NCBI GenBank assembly: GCA_043753895.1
Contig: JAYUWK010000080.1
Coordinates: forward strand, 37,655-101,654
Direction of reading: 5' to 3'
Origin: WLMZ01 sp043753895
GTDB taxonomy: Bacteria; Actinomycetota; Acidimicrobiia; Acidimicrobiales; Ilumatobacteraceae
DNA length: 64,000 bases
The translations under genes and the position numbers were made by a program. How positions within the stretch are numbered: position 1 is the stretch's first letter; the number at the start of each line of letters is the position of its first letter. The notes beneath the pieces were generated by a model. That model was not told the DNA's origin and searched no databases. It was given only the letters and a program-made list of their open reading frames with translations. Below are positions 41,835 to 50,490 of this stretch, one piece after another.

Positions 41835-42599
41835 TCATTCGGTAGGCGCAGGCGCAGGCGCCGCCGGATGAGGCGGTTCCCAACTCGGCGGCGCGAAGGG
41901 CGATCCAGCTGCGGGGTGAGGGGTCGCATAAGGCGTCTCCGGTGGCTGCGGCATCCATGTTGGCGTGATGGCCGGCGGCTCGGTCGGTGGTGCCACCGTG
42001 CGCCGAAGACCCAGCAGGGTCAAAACGCCGCCGATCAGCAACCCCGTGATTGCAATGGCCAGAGCGATCAACAGCTGACGGTCATAGTCGCCCTGAGGAT
42101 CTCGCCCGACGGCAATGACAAAGTCGGTGTCGTCGCTCTCCACTGTCAATGTGAACGTCGCCGGCTCGCTGATGGTGAGTGTTCGGATCGAGGTACCAAC
42201 GAATCCACCAGCGTCATAGCTCGTTCCACTCGAACGTGTGAGCCGCACCTCGGCACCCGCCGCATCGAGCAGCGTCAGCGTCACCGCCGGCAGGTCTTTG
42301 CCGGGCCGACGTGCGTAGCTGGTCTCGGTGTTCGCACAATCACCACGCAACGTCCCGATCTTGCCCTTGGTCTCGATGAAGAACGTGAAGGTGCCGGTAC
42401 CGCTGAAGTCGAACTGAGTGTCGCATCCAACGGGGGCTCGTTGCAAGCGGGTCACCGCATCGGTGTATTGCGAGCTGGCCCGCACAGCCATGACTGCTCC
42501 CGTCGCGATGCCACCGATGAGCACGAGCAAACCAATGCCCAGCAGTCCCTTGTGGCGTGCGCCCTTCGACGCAGCTCGTGCAGATGGATCGGACATCAC
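41835..42599 (-). CDS. Uncharacterised membrane protein with Pro-rich tail
   Basis: About 254 residues from a GTG at 42599 (ATG at 42596 also possible, both overlapping the dapC stop). Helix 1 lies at about 21-40 (LLGIGLLVLIGGIATGAVMA), then an external domain of about 120 residues rich in Thr and Gly with two cysteines, helix 2 at about 175-197 (LLIALAIAITGLLIGGVLTL), and a Pro-rich cytoplasmic tail. I do not recognise a family. It is the last gene of the miaB-to-dapC operon and convergent with lexA. Confidence 0.72.
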   Translation of the reverse strand: MMSDPSARAASKGARHKGLLGIGLLVLIGGIATGAVMAVRASSQYTDAVTRLQRAPVGCDTQFDFSGTGTFTFFIETKGKIGTLRGDCANTETSYARRPGKDLPAVTLTLLDAAGAEVRLTRSSGTSYDAGGFVGTSIRTLTISEPATFTLTVESDDTDFVIAVGRDPQGDYDRQLLIALAIAITGLLIGGVLTLLGLRRTVAPPTEPPAITPTWMPQPPETPYATPHPAAGSPFAPPSWEPPHPAAPAPAPTE

Positions 42600-43705
42600 T
42601 TCACCCCTAGTCGTCGGGCTACCAATTCAATTCGATCCTCTGGTTGTACCACGGCGACGCGCACATTCTGCGCACCTCTTGCGCCGTAGAAGTCGCCGGG
42701 GCTCACGAGCGTTCCGGCAGTGGCTGCGAGCCGCTCAGCGAACTCCCATCCGTCGTGGGCGTCGAACCACAGATAGAACCCCCCGGCGGGCAGTGGGATC
42801 TCCAGCCCCGACCATTCGGTGAGCGCGGACGCCATCCGTTCGAGGCGCCACCGATAGCGGTCGCGCTGCACCGCGACATGGTCGTCGTCGCCCAGCGCAA
42901 CCGCGGCCGCTGCCTGCACCGGCCCGGGCACGAGCATGCCGACGTGCTTGCGGATCTCCTGCAGATACGTGACGAGTTCAGCATCGCCCGCGTAGAAGCC
43001 GACGCGCAGGCCGGCCAGATTGGATCGCTTCGACATCGAGTGCACGGCGATCACTCCATCGAGCCCACTCTCCAGAATGGTGCGCGGCGGCCCGTCCCAG
43101 GTGAACTCGATGTAGCACTCATCGCTGAAGATGGGCACGTCGTTGGCACGACCCCACACTGCAACGGCGTTCAGATCGTCGAGCGCGCCGGTTGGATTGT
43201 TGGGGCTGTTCACCCAGAGCAAAAGCGCTCGTGCGGCATCGGCTGGTTCGATGGATGACAGGTCCATCGACCCGTCGGGTGACGTGGCCACAGCGACCGC
43301 TCGGCACCCCGCGAGTGTGGCGCTCATCTCGTAGGTGGGGTAGGCAACGGCCGGGAACAAAACCGTGTCACGCGAGGGCGTGCGCAGCTTCAACCACTGT
43401 GCTGTGGTAGCCACGAATTCCTTGGTGCCCACGCACGCACCGATCTGACCGAGTGGTACATCGACGCCGAGCCGACGCGACATCCATGCCTGTGCCGCAC
43501 GACGTAACGATTCGGTACCGATGCTTGGTGGGTACCCCCGCTCCGCGTTCGACGACGACAACGCCGCGATCACGGCGTCGGGTGGCGCATCACATGGGGT
43601 GCCGATGGACAGGTCGACCAGACCACCGTCCATCGCCTCGCCGAGCGGCTTGAAACGATCGAGGCGATCGTAGGGGTACGGCGGAGGGACGAATCCTGCA
43701 GTCAT
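42596..43705 (-). CDS. dapC: Succinyldiaminopimelate transaminase
   Basis: A 369-residue PLP aminotransferase of fold type I. Conserved features are DLSIGTPCDAPP, VNSPNNPTGALDD, IFSDECYIEFTW, and HSMSKRSNLAGLRVGF with the PLP lysine in SK. Its length and the pairing with dapF in one operon point to DapC, which makes N-succinyl-L,L-diaminopimelate for lysine and peptidoglycan synthesis. Another aspartate-family aminotransferase role is possible. The stop overlaps the membrane protein start, and hflX ends 20 bases upstream. Confidence 0.9.
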   Translation of the reverse strand: MTAGFVPPPYPYDRLDRFKPLGEAMDGGLVDLSIGTPCDAPPDAVIAALSSSNAERGYPPSIGTESLRRAAQAWMSRRLGVDVPLGQIGACVGTKEFVATTAQWLKLRTPSRDTVLFPAVAYPTYEMSATLAGCRAVAVATSPDGSMDLSSIEPADAARALLLWVNSPNNPTGALDDLNAVAVWGRANDVPIFSDECYIEFTWDGPPRTILESGLDGVIAVHSMSKRSNLAGLRVGFYAGDAELVTYLQEIRKHVGMLVPGPVQAAAAVALGDDDHVAVQRDRYRWRLERMASALTEWSGLEIPLPAGGFYLWFDAHDGWEFAERLAATAGTLVSPGDFYGARGAQNVRVAVVQPEDRIELVARRLGVK

Positions 43706-43725
43706 GATGTCTCCATGCTGGCCGA

Positions 43726-45027
43726 TCAGGACCCGTGAACCACAAACTGATCGAGCCGACCAGCCGAGGCCCCCGCCAGACGTGCGCGAATTCGCATGCC
43801 ATCGGGTTCGTTTGCGGTAGAGATGACCTCGCCTTCGCGGTGCACCGCAGCAACGATGTCGCCACGGTCGTAGGGCACGAGTAGCTCGACCACCTTGGCT
43901 AGGGCGCGCAGGCGATCGGCCACGGTCTGCAGGAACTCGGGGATGCCGTCGCCGGTCATCGCACTGAGCGACACCGAACCCTCGTTTTGGCCGACCAGGC
44001 GTTCGGCGTTGACCGGATCGAGATCGGTCTTGTTGAACACGAGCAGTTCGGGCACGTCGAGCGCGTCGATCTCGCCGAGCACCTTGCGCACCGCTGCAAT
44101 TTCACCTTCTGGATCGGGCGCGCTGGAGTCGACGACATGCACCAAGAAGTCGGCATCGCGCACCACCTCGAGCGTGCTCTTGAACGCCTGCACCAAGCCG
44201 TGCGGGAGCCGACGGATGAAGCCGACCGTGTCAGTGAGCAACACCGGTTCGCCGCCCGGCAACGCAAGCCGACGGGTGGTGGGGTCGAGCGTTGCGAACA
44301 GGCGGTCCTCAACAAGTACGCCAGCCTGCGTGAGCCGGTTAAGCAACGTGGACTTGCCCGCGTTCGTGTAACCGACGATGGTGACCGTGCCGAGGCCGCT
44401 CTTGCTGCGGCCCTTTCGCTGCAACTGACGCGTGTGCTGGAGGTCGACGAGGTCGCGTTCGAGTTTGGAGATGCGCCCCATGATGCGTCGACGATCGACT
44501 TCGAGCTTGGTCTCACCAGGGCCGCGCGTGCCGATGCCCGCGCCCTGTTGCGACAGATTGCCGGCAATGCCGCGACGCAGGCGCGGGAGTCGATAACGCA
44601 ACAGCGCAAGCTCCACCTGGGCCTTGCCCTCGAGCGTGTGTGCGTTCTGGGCGAAGATATCGAGAATGACAGCCGTGCGGTCGATGGCGGTTCGGCCGAG
44701 ATTCTTCTCCAGGTTGTACTGCTGCGCCGGCGCGAGTTCGTTGTCGAACACCACCGTGTCTGCGTCGACAGCTAGGCACAGCTCACGAAGTTCGTCAACC
44801 TTGCCCTTACCGATGAACCACGTGTGGTCGGGCGTATCGCGCCGCTGGGTCATCCGCCCGACCTCGTCGGCACCGGCGGTATCGATGAGCAACGAGAGTT
44901 CGTCGAGGCTGGCGTCCATTTCCTCCTCGGTGTGACCGTGCAGGATCACGCCGACGAGCACGATGCGCTCACGCTTGGTGCGCTCGATGAGCGTTGCGCC
45001 AAGAGCCTCCTGATATGGAGTGGACAT
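43726..45027 (-). CDS. hflX: GTPase HflX
   Basis: A 433-residue ribosome-associated GTPase that rescues or splits stalled 70S ribosomes. The N-terminal HflX domain has the TWFIGKGKVDELRELC segment, and the linker GIGTRGPGETKLEVDRRRI is highly conserved. The GTPase part shows G1 GYTNAGKST, G3 DTVGF and G4 NKTD. Start at the ATG at 45027, preceded by GAGAGGAG. It follows dapF by 11 bases in the conserved actinobacterial order dapF / hflX. Confidence 0.95.
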   Translation of the reverse strand: MSTPYQEALGATLIERTKRERIVLVGVILHGHTEEEMDASLDELSLLIDTAGADEVGRMTQRRDTPDHTWFIGKGKVDELRELCLAVDADTVVFDNELAPAQQYNLEKNLGRTAIDRTAVILDIFAQNAHTLEGKAQVELALLRYRLPRLRRGIAGNLSQQGAGIGTRGPGETKLEVDRRRIMGRISKLERDLVDLQHTRQLQRKGRSKSGLGTVTIVGYTNAGKSTLLNRLTQAGVLVEDRLFATLDPTTRRLALPGGEPVLLTDTVGFIRRLPHGLVQAFKSTLEVVRDADFLVHVVDSSAPDPEGEIAAVRKVLGEIDALDVPELLVFNKTDLDPVNAERLVGQNEGSVSLSAMTGDGIPEFLQTVADRLRALAKVVELLVPYDRGDIVAAVHREGEVISTANEPDGMRIRARLAGASAGRLDQFVVHGS

Positions 45028-45038
45028 CGCTCTCCTCT

Positions 45039-45857
45039 CTACAGTTCGTTCGGCAGCGGAAGCTGCACACGGGCAATGAGCACCGCCGGGCCAACCAGCG
45101 TGACGTGCCCCTGCTCGGGTTCGTTCAGACGTACTGTGGCATCGCCGCCGTCCATATGCACGAGAATTTCGCCGCGATCGGGTGTGGCCAGACCCCAATG
45201 GGCCGCGGCCCACGCGCTGGCGCACGCTCCAGTGCCACACGCCTGAGTGATTCCGGCCCCACGTTCATGCACCCGCATCGTGATGCCGTGCACCTCGGGC
45301 CCCGGCTCGACGATCTCGAGATTCACATGTGGCACCATCAGCCCGAGGCTGAGTAGATCGATGATGGCGACGTCTTCGACGCCGACGACGGTGTGCGGAT
45401 TGCCCAGGCTGAGATGCCGAACCGGCCGCGCCGGATCGGCACCAATGGCCGCCCAACCATGCGGTTCGTCGAGATCGTCGACCGCCCCCATGCTGACGCT
45501 GGCCTGCACGGTGACGGCATCGACCGGGTTCACGGCGACGATGCGAACGCCAACGTCGGTGTGCACCCTATAGCTGACGTTGCCCTCACGACCCTGCGCG
45601 TCGTGGGCCGCTTGCGCGAGACAGCGAATGCCATTGCCGCTCATCTCGGCCCGACTGCCATCGGCGTTGTGCAGCACCATCGAGAGTTCGTCGCGGTCCA
45701 CGATGCTCAGCAGCAACAGGCCATCGGCGCCGACTCCGGTGCGACGATCGCACCATTCGGCGGCCAACTGCGCCCACGGCGCGACACCGCTCATCTGCGC
45801 GGTGTCGCAGACGAGGAAGTCGTTGCCGAGTCCGTGGTGCTTGGTGAGGGTGATCAT
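45039..45857 (-). CDS. dapF: Diaminopimelate epimerase
   Basis: A 272-residue PLP-independent epimerase converting L,L- to meso-diaminopimelate. It starts TLTKHHGLGNDFLVCD. The two catalytic cysteines are in NADGSRAEMSGNGIRCLAQ (about residue 80) and QACGTGACASAWAA (about 222). The start overlaps the miaA stop as ATGA, and hflX follows 11 bases later. It shares the operon with dapC, so the two late lysine/peptidoglycan genes are co-expressed. Confidence 0.96.
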   Translation of the reverse strand: MITLTKHHGLGNDFLVCDTAQMSGVAPWAQLAAEWCDRRTGVGADGLLLLSIVDRDELSMVLHNADGSRAEMSGNGIRCLAQAAHDAQGREGNVSYRVHTDVGVRIVAVNPVDAVTVQASVSMGAVDDLDEPHGWAAIGADPARPVRHLSLGNPHTVVGVEDVAIIDLLSLGLMVPHVNLEIVEPGPEVHGITMRVHERGAGITQACGTGACASAWAAAHWGLATPDRGEILVHMDGGDATVRLNEPEQGHVTLVGPAVLIARVQLPLPNEL

Positions 45858-46759
45858 GACAGGTGCCTCCGCACGACCGGAAGCACTTCGGCGACCGGGT
45901 CGGCGGTGATGTCGACCCACTGTATGCGAGGGTCGCGACGGAACCACCGCTCTTGTCGTACGGCGAACTGACGTGTGCGCAGGATGATCTCTTCGACCGC
46001 GTCGGCGATGCTGGCTCCGGTTTCGATCGCCACGATGAGTTCGCGATACCCAAGTGCCTGACGCGCAGTGCGTGACACACCACCTGGTCGAGCCAGCAGA
46101 CCCTGCACCTCGGCCAGCAGGCCGCGCTCCATCATGTGATGCACCCGCTGGGCAATGCGCTCGGTCAAGCGTTCGCGCGACCATCGCAGACCGATCTGCA
46201 CGGTGTCGATCGTCGGGTAAGCGTCGGCACCCGGGCCGAAACTGCTGAATGCACGTCCGCTGCCGAGGCACACTTCGAGAGCGCGCACGATTCGCCGTTG
46301 GTTGCCTGGCTCGATCTTGGCCGCGGCGGCCGGGTCGAGTTCAGCGAGTTGACCAAACAGTACATCGATGTCGGTCTCGGCTTCGAGCCGCTTGCGGATG
46401 TCGGGCCACTCCCCCGGCAAGGTGAAGTTGTCGATGACTGCGGTCAGATACATGCCCGTGCCGGCGACCAACACGGCAATGTTGTCACGCACGGCAATGT
46501 CGACCAGCGCCACCCGTGCTGCTCGTTGAAACTCGGCGACAGCAAACTGCTCGCCGGGTTCGACGAGATCGATGCAGTGATGCAGCACTGACCGTTGATC
46601 GTCGTGCGTGGGCTTGGCTGTGCCGATGTCCATGCCGCGATACACCTGCATGGCATCGACAGCGACGATCTCGACGTCGGCGCGTTCGGCGGCAAGCGCC
46701 ATCGCGACATCGCTCTTGCCGCTCGCGGTTGGCCCAAGGATGACGATCTGGCGCGTCAC
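45854..46759 (-). CDS. miaA: tRNA dimethylallyltransferase
   Basis: A 301-residue enzyme that adds the dimethylallyl group to A37 of tRNAs reading UNN codons. It has the P-loop LGPTASGKSDVAMALA, VDAMQVYRGMDIGTAKP, LVAGTGMYLTAV and RTRQFAVRQERWFRRD. The start codon ATG at 46759 overlaps the preceding hydrolase stop by four bases. miaB in the same operon acts on the product of this reaction. Confidence 0.96.
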   Translation of the reverse strand: MTRQIVILGPTASGKSDVAMALAAERADVEIVAVDAMQVYRGMDIGTAKPTHDDQRSVLHHCIDLVEPGEQFAVAEFQRAARVALVDIAVRDNIAVLVAGTGMYLTAVIDNFTLPGEWPDIRKRLEAETDIDVLFGQLAELDPAAAAKIEPGNQRRIVRALEVCLGSGRAFSSFGPGADAYPTIDTVQIGLRWSRERLTERIAQRVHHMMERGLLAEVQGLLARPGGVSRTARQALGYRELIVAIETGASIADAVEEIILRTRQFAVRQERWFRRDPRIQWVDITADPVAEVLPVVRRHLS

Positions 46760-47427
46760 AACATCTCGATTGCGTGCAGTACTGCGAGCGCTACTTCATC
46801 GGGACGTGAGAGAACCCAGAGATGATTCGCGTCCTCGACCGTGACGACTGGCCAACCACGACTCTGAGCGATCGACCGTTGGTCGGCGTAGCCGTCGCCG
46901 AGGGCAACGTACGCGGACGGTGTCGAGTCGGATGGATCAGGAATCGGCTCGGCAAAAAAAGCCCGAGGCATGGAGGGACATTCACTGATGAGGTCCTGGC
47001 GAATGGCAGCATCGGGCAGAAGGTCCGCCAGCACATCGTCGCCCCACCATCGCACCCAGGGCGCAAGCACGCCACCGTCATCCAGCGCGTCGAGGAGTGC
47101 CCCGAAACGCGGTTCGGCATCGGCTGGCACACCATCGGACGGCAGACGCGCATCAAGATAGACGAGTGCGTCGGCCTCACGACCCGTCCGGCGCAATCGC
47201 TTCTGCAAAGCCGTCAGGCGCGAGCCAGCAGCGCTGAAACCGACGACGACCCATGGAGCATCGCCACGAGGCGAATTGTCTGCGACTTCTTCGAGCCATC
47301 GCACAAGGTAGGGCGGGCCGGTATCGATCGCTGGACACGCTCTAGCGACGGCAACGGCGGTGCCATGCTGACCGAGCGCGTCAGCCAGGCGATCCATCGA
47401 GGCAGGCCCAAGCAGCGGACTCGGCAC
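46756..47427 (-). CDS. Alpha/beta hydrolase-like protein (Rv2728c position)
   Basis: About 223 residues from the GTG at 47427. It has an alpha/beta-hydrolase nucleophile elbow GFSAAGS near residue 64 and a C-terminal strand with the His in DANHLWVLSRP. The strand ILLVPSPLLGP typical of the fold's start lies partly before the GTG, in a frame open back to a CTG that overlaps the miaB stop as CTGA; the true start may be non-canonical. Mycobacteria have an uncharacterised alanine-rich gene (Rv2728c) at this place between miaB and miaA. Function unknown. Confidence 0.7.
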   Translation of the reverse strand: MPSPLLGPASMDRLADALGQHGTAVAVARACPAIDTGPPYLVRWLEEVADNSPRGDAPWVVVGFSAAGSRLTALQKRLRRTGREADALVYLDARLPSDGVPADAEPRFGALLDALDDGGVLAPWVRWWGDDVLADLLPDAAIRQDLISECPSMPRAFFAEPIPDPSDSTPSAYVALGDGYADQRSIAQSRGWPVVTVEDANHLWVLSRPDEVALAVLHAIEML

Positions 47428-47447
47428 AAGCAGGATCGACGAAGGGA

Positions 47448-48866
47448 TCAGCCCGCCACCACCGGGATGCGGATCTTGTGGGCAGGCTCGGCAATGAAGT
47501 CGACCATTTCACCACCGAGATGGTGCGGCGCAGCAGAGGTGATCATCACGGTGACATAGGAACCGGAGCGCAGCGGCATGACCGACGGAAAGTGCACCAA
47601 CTTGTGTTGGCGGGTGCGGCCCGTGGTGACGCCGGCGTTCTTCTTCGATGGACCCTCGACGAGCACTTCTTCGACACGACCGATGCGGTCGCGATGCTTG
47701 ATCAGTGCGCTGCGCTCGACGACCAACTTCAGTCGGTCGAATCGCTCGGCGGCAACGGCGGGATCGACGAAATCGGCTTCCATCGTGGCGGCCTCGGTGC
47801 CCGGCCGCGGCGAGAAGATGAAGGTGTACGCAAAGTCGTACTCGGCCGCCGCGGCAACCTCGAGGGTACGCACGAAGTCGGCCTCGGTCTCGCCGGGGAA
47901 GCCAACGATGATGTCGGTGCTCACGGCCAGATCGGGCATCGCCGCACGCGCCTGCGCCAAACGTTCGAGGTACCGCTCGGCGGTGTAGCCGCGGTGCATC
48001 AGGGCAAGCACGCGATCGCTGCCGGACTGCAACGGGTAGTGCAGGTGCTCGCAGACGGCGGCTGATTCCGCCATCGCTGCGATGGTGTCGGGACGCATGT
48101 CCTTGGGGTGCGGGCTGGTGAAGCGCACACGGCGGATGCCCTCGACCGTAGCGACAGACCGCAGCAGCTCGGAGAACAGCGGGCGGATGCGGATGTCGCT
48201 GTCGCCTCCCCGGCGCTGCGCCAGCGTGAGATCGCGGCCGTAGCTGTTCACGTTCTGGCCGAGCAGGGTGACCTCAGTAACCCCCTGAGCTGCCAGCGCG
48301 GAAACCTCGAGCACGATGTCGGCGAAGGGTCGGCTGATCTCGACGCCACGCACGGCGGGCACGATGCAGAACGCACATGAGTTGTCGCACCCGATCTGGA
48401 TCGTGACCCATGCGTTGAAGCTGCTGTCGCGGCGCACCGGCAACGCGCTGGGGAACAACGCCTGGTCGTCGATGACCGCTTCGTCGAAGATCTCGGTGAT
48501 AGGTCCAGAGGTAGTTGCATGTGCAATCAGATCGCCCGCACGATGCACGTTGTGGGTTCCGAGCACGACATCGACCCACGGGGCGCGTTCGCGAATGGTG
48601 TCACGATCCTTCTGGGCCATACAACCGGCGACCACCAGTTGACGGCCCTCGACGCGGTCTTTCCAGCTCTTCAGGTGACCGAGGTTGCCGTATGTCTTGG
48701 TGTCTGCACCCTCGCGGATGCAGCACGTGTTGACGACCACTACATCGGCATCGTCCTCGGACTCGGCACGCACCAAACCATCGGCTTCAAGCAGACCGGC
48801 GATGCGCTCGGAGTCGTGCTCGTTCATCTGGCACCCGTAGGTGCGAATGACGTAGCTGCGGCTCAT
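47448..48866 (-). CDS. miaB: tRNA-2-methylthio-N6-dimethylallyladenosine synthase
   Basis: A 472-residue radical SAM methylthiotransferase acting on tRNA A37 after MiaA. The N-terminal UPF0004 domain has IRTYGCQMNEHDSERI and VVNTCCIREGAD, the SAM cluster motif is IGCDNSCAFCIVP, and a TRAM domain ends the protein (GRTRQHKLVHFP). Three cysteines of each cluster are intact. It opens the operon that continues through dapC. Confidence 0.96.
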   Translation of the reverse strand: MSRSYVIRTYGCQMNEHDSERIAGLLEADGLVRAESEDDADVVVVNTCCIREGADTKTYGNLGHLKSWKDRVEGRQLVVAGCMAQKDRDTIRERAPWVDVVLGTHNVHRAGDLIAHATTSGPITEIFDEAVIDDQALFPSALPVRRDSSFNAWVTIQIGCDNSCAFCIVPAVRGVEISRPFADIVLEVSALAAQGVTEVTLLGQNVNSYGRDLTLAQRRGGDSDIRIRPLFSELLRSVATVEGIRRVRFTSPHPKDMRPDTIAAMAESAAVCEHLHYPLQSGSDRVLALMHRGYTAERYLERLAQARAAMPDLAVSTDIIVGFPGETEADFVRTLEVAAAAEYDFAYTFIFSPRPGTEAATMEADFVDPAVAAERFDRLKLVVERSALIKHRDRIGRVEEVLVEGPSKKNAGVTTGRTRQHKLVHFPSVMPLRSGSYVTVMITSAAPHHLGGEMVDFIAEPAHKIRIPVVAG

Positions 48867-48903
48867 AGGGTTGCCATCCTACTGTCCGGTTCGCTCAGGC
48901 CGA

Positions 48904-50487
48904 TCAGGCCAGGCCCAGCCGCACGAACTGGTCATCTGGCGCATCAACGCTCTGGAGCGCATGCCGGAGCAATTCCTCTGCCTCGACCGCGACAGCCGAA
49001 CCGCTGAGGTCACGTGTCTCGTATGGGTCGTCGAACCGGTCGAAGAGGAGCGTTTCGTAGTCTGGGGCATAGGCCCAGAACGGCAACATGTCGCCGGGTT
49101 GAAACGGCTGCCGAATCACCGGAATGGTGGACCCGGGCATGTGATCGAGTGTCGCGCGTGAATCGGGTGGCGGCATCTTGAAGTCGGGGACCCGACCGAT
49201 GGGCATCGTGCTCCAGCGGTTCGACCACATCGACAGTGGTGCGTTGTCGCCGGAGGGGCCCCTCGCGTAGCGCCACTCGTTGGTGACCAGATGTACCTCG
49301 CGGCCCCAGACTCCGGTGAGCAGCCACTCGCGGATTTCTGTGGAGGCGCCGGTGAGTAACGGCTCCAGAGAAAGCCCATGCGTGCGATGCTTCGCAGTGA
49401 CCCCGAATGCATCGAGCAAGGTGGCATGCAGGTCGGCGGTAGTCGTGAGCGCATCACACGAGCCACCCGCGTTCGTGGCCCCCGGCCACCACACCAACAA
49501 CGGCGTATGCCCGAGGGTGCGGTACACCGGTGCTGCCGGCTTGCCCCACACATCGCGCCCGTGTACATCGGCTTCGCCGAGGTAATGACCGTGATCGGTA
49601 CAGACGATGACGGCAGTGTCGTCCCACGCGTTCGTGGCATCGAGTTGATCCATGATCCTGCCGAGCCAGTGATCGATCATCGAGAGCTTGCCGCCGTACT
49701 GGGCCCGGATCTGGCGCGCGTCGGCGGGCGACAACGTCTCGTCGGCCAATGCCCCAACCTTGTAGGGCGGCCAGATCAGGTGTGGCCCCTGCCATTCCGG
49801 GTCGTACATCGACGCCCACGGTTCGGGCGTATCGAATGGTTCGTGGGGATCGAACTCATCGACCCACAGGAAGAACCGTTGGCCGGCCGCCCGATGATGT
49901 GGCGACTGCTCTCCGATCCATTGCGCCGCAGCGACCATGGTCCGCGGGCCGGGGAAGTCGTGCTCACCACGGAAGTAGCCGCGCGAGCTGTCGTAATGCG
50001 TATGCCCACGCCCATAACTCGGCGCGCCGATCCACGACGTATCGGGCCGGGTCTTCCACGGGTCGCTCTCGTGGCCACGCTCGTACTGCCACGCGGTGAA
50101 GTCAGTGTGGTAGTTCTCGCCACCAGTTTCAAACAGATGTGGGTGATCGGTGATCAGCTGCGTGACCACGCCCGCCCGACGCAGTGTGGCGGTGATCGCT
50201 TCCTCCCACAACTCGATCGAACCCCATGGTTTCCACAGGAAGTCCCATGCACCAACCAGCAGGTCGTGGCGCGCCGGAATACACGGCAACGAGCCGGTCT
50301 GATGGTTGGTGAAGCGAACCGCACGACTGGCAAAACGATCGAGGTTCGGCGTGGCCCACTCGGTACCGCCGTAGCACCCGAGCGCGTGTCGATTGAGGCT
50401 GTCGAGCAGGACGACGACAACATTGGCAGGGCCAATCGAAGGGCTGGGTGCCGGCCCCTGCATCGGCTCCTGCATCGACACCGTCAC
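48904..50487 (-). CDS. Sulfatase (formylglycine type)
   Basis: A 527-residue sulfatase. The CxPxR motif is LPCIPARHDLL (about residue 67), metal residues are in VLLDSLNRHALG and VIVCTDHGHYLGE, and WGKPAAPVYRTLGHTPLLVWWPG supplies a catalytic Lys/His region. No signal peptide, as in the sulfatase at 28.6 kb, with which it is only distantly similar. It lies 4 bases after the ABC transporter ATPase gene, so the transporter may import its substrate or take up its product. The modifying enzyme is not in the window. Confidence 0.88.
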   Translation of the reverse strand: MTVSMQEPMQGPAPSPSIGPANVVVVLLDSLNRHALGCYGGTEWATPNLDRFASRAVRFTNHQTGSLPCIPARHDLLVGAWDFLWKPWGSIELWEEAITATLRRAGVVTQLITDHPHLFETGGENYHTDFTAWQYERGHESDPWKTRPDTSWIGAPSYGRGHTHYDSSRGYFRGEHDFPGPRTMVAAAQWIGEQSPHHRAAGQRFFLWVDEFDPHEPFDTPEPWASMYDPEWQGPHLIWPPYKVGALADETLSPADARQIRAQYGGKLSMIDHWLGRIMDQLDATNAWDDTAVIVCTDHGHYLGEADVHGRDVWGKPAAPVYRTLGHTPLLVWWPGATNAGGSCDALTTTADLHATLLDAFGVTAKHRTHGLSLEPLLTGASTEIREWLLTGVWGREVHLVTNEWRYARGPSGDNAPLSMWSNRWSTMPIGRVPDFKMPPPDSRATLDHMPGSTIPVIRQPFQPGDMLPFWAYAPDYETLLFDRFDDPYETRDLSGSAVAVEAEELLRHALQSVDAPDDQFVRLGLA

Positions 50488-50490
50488 GGG

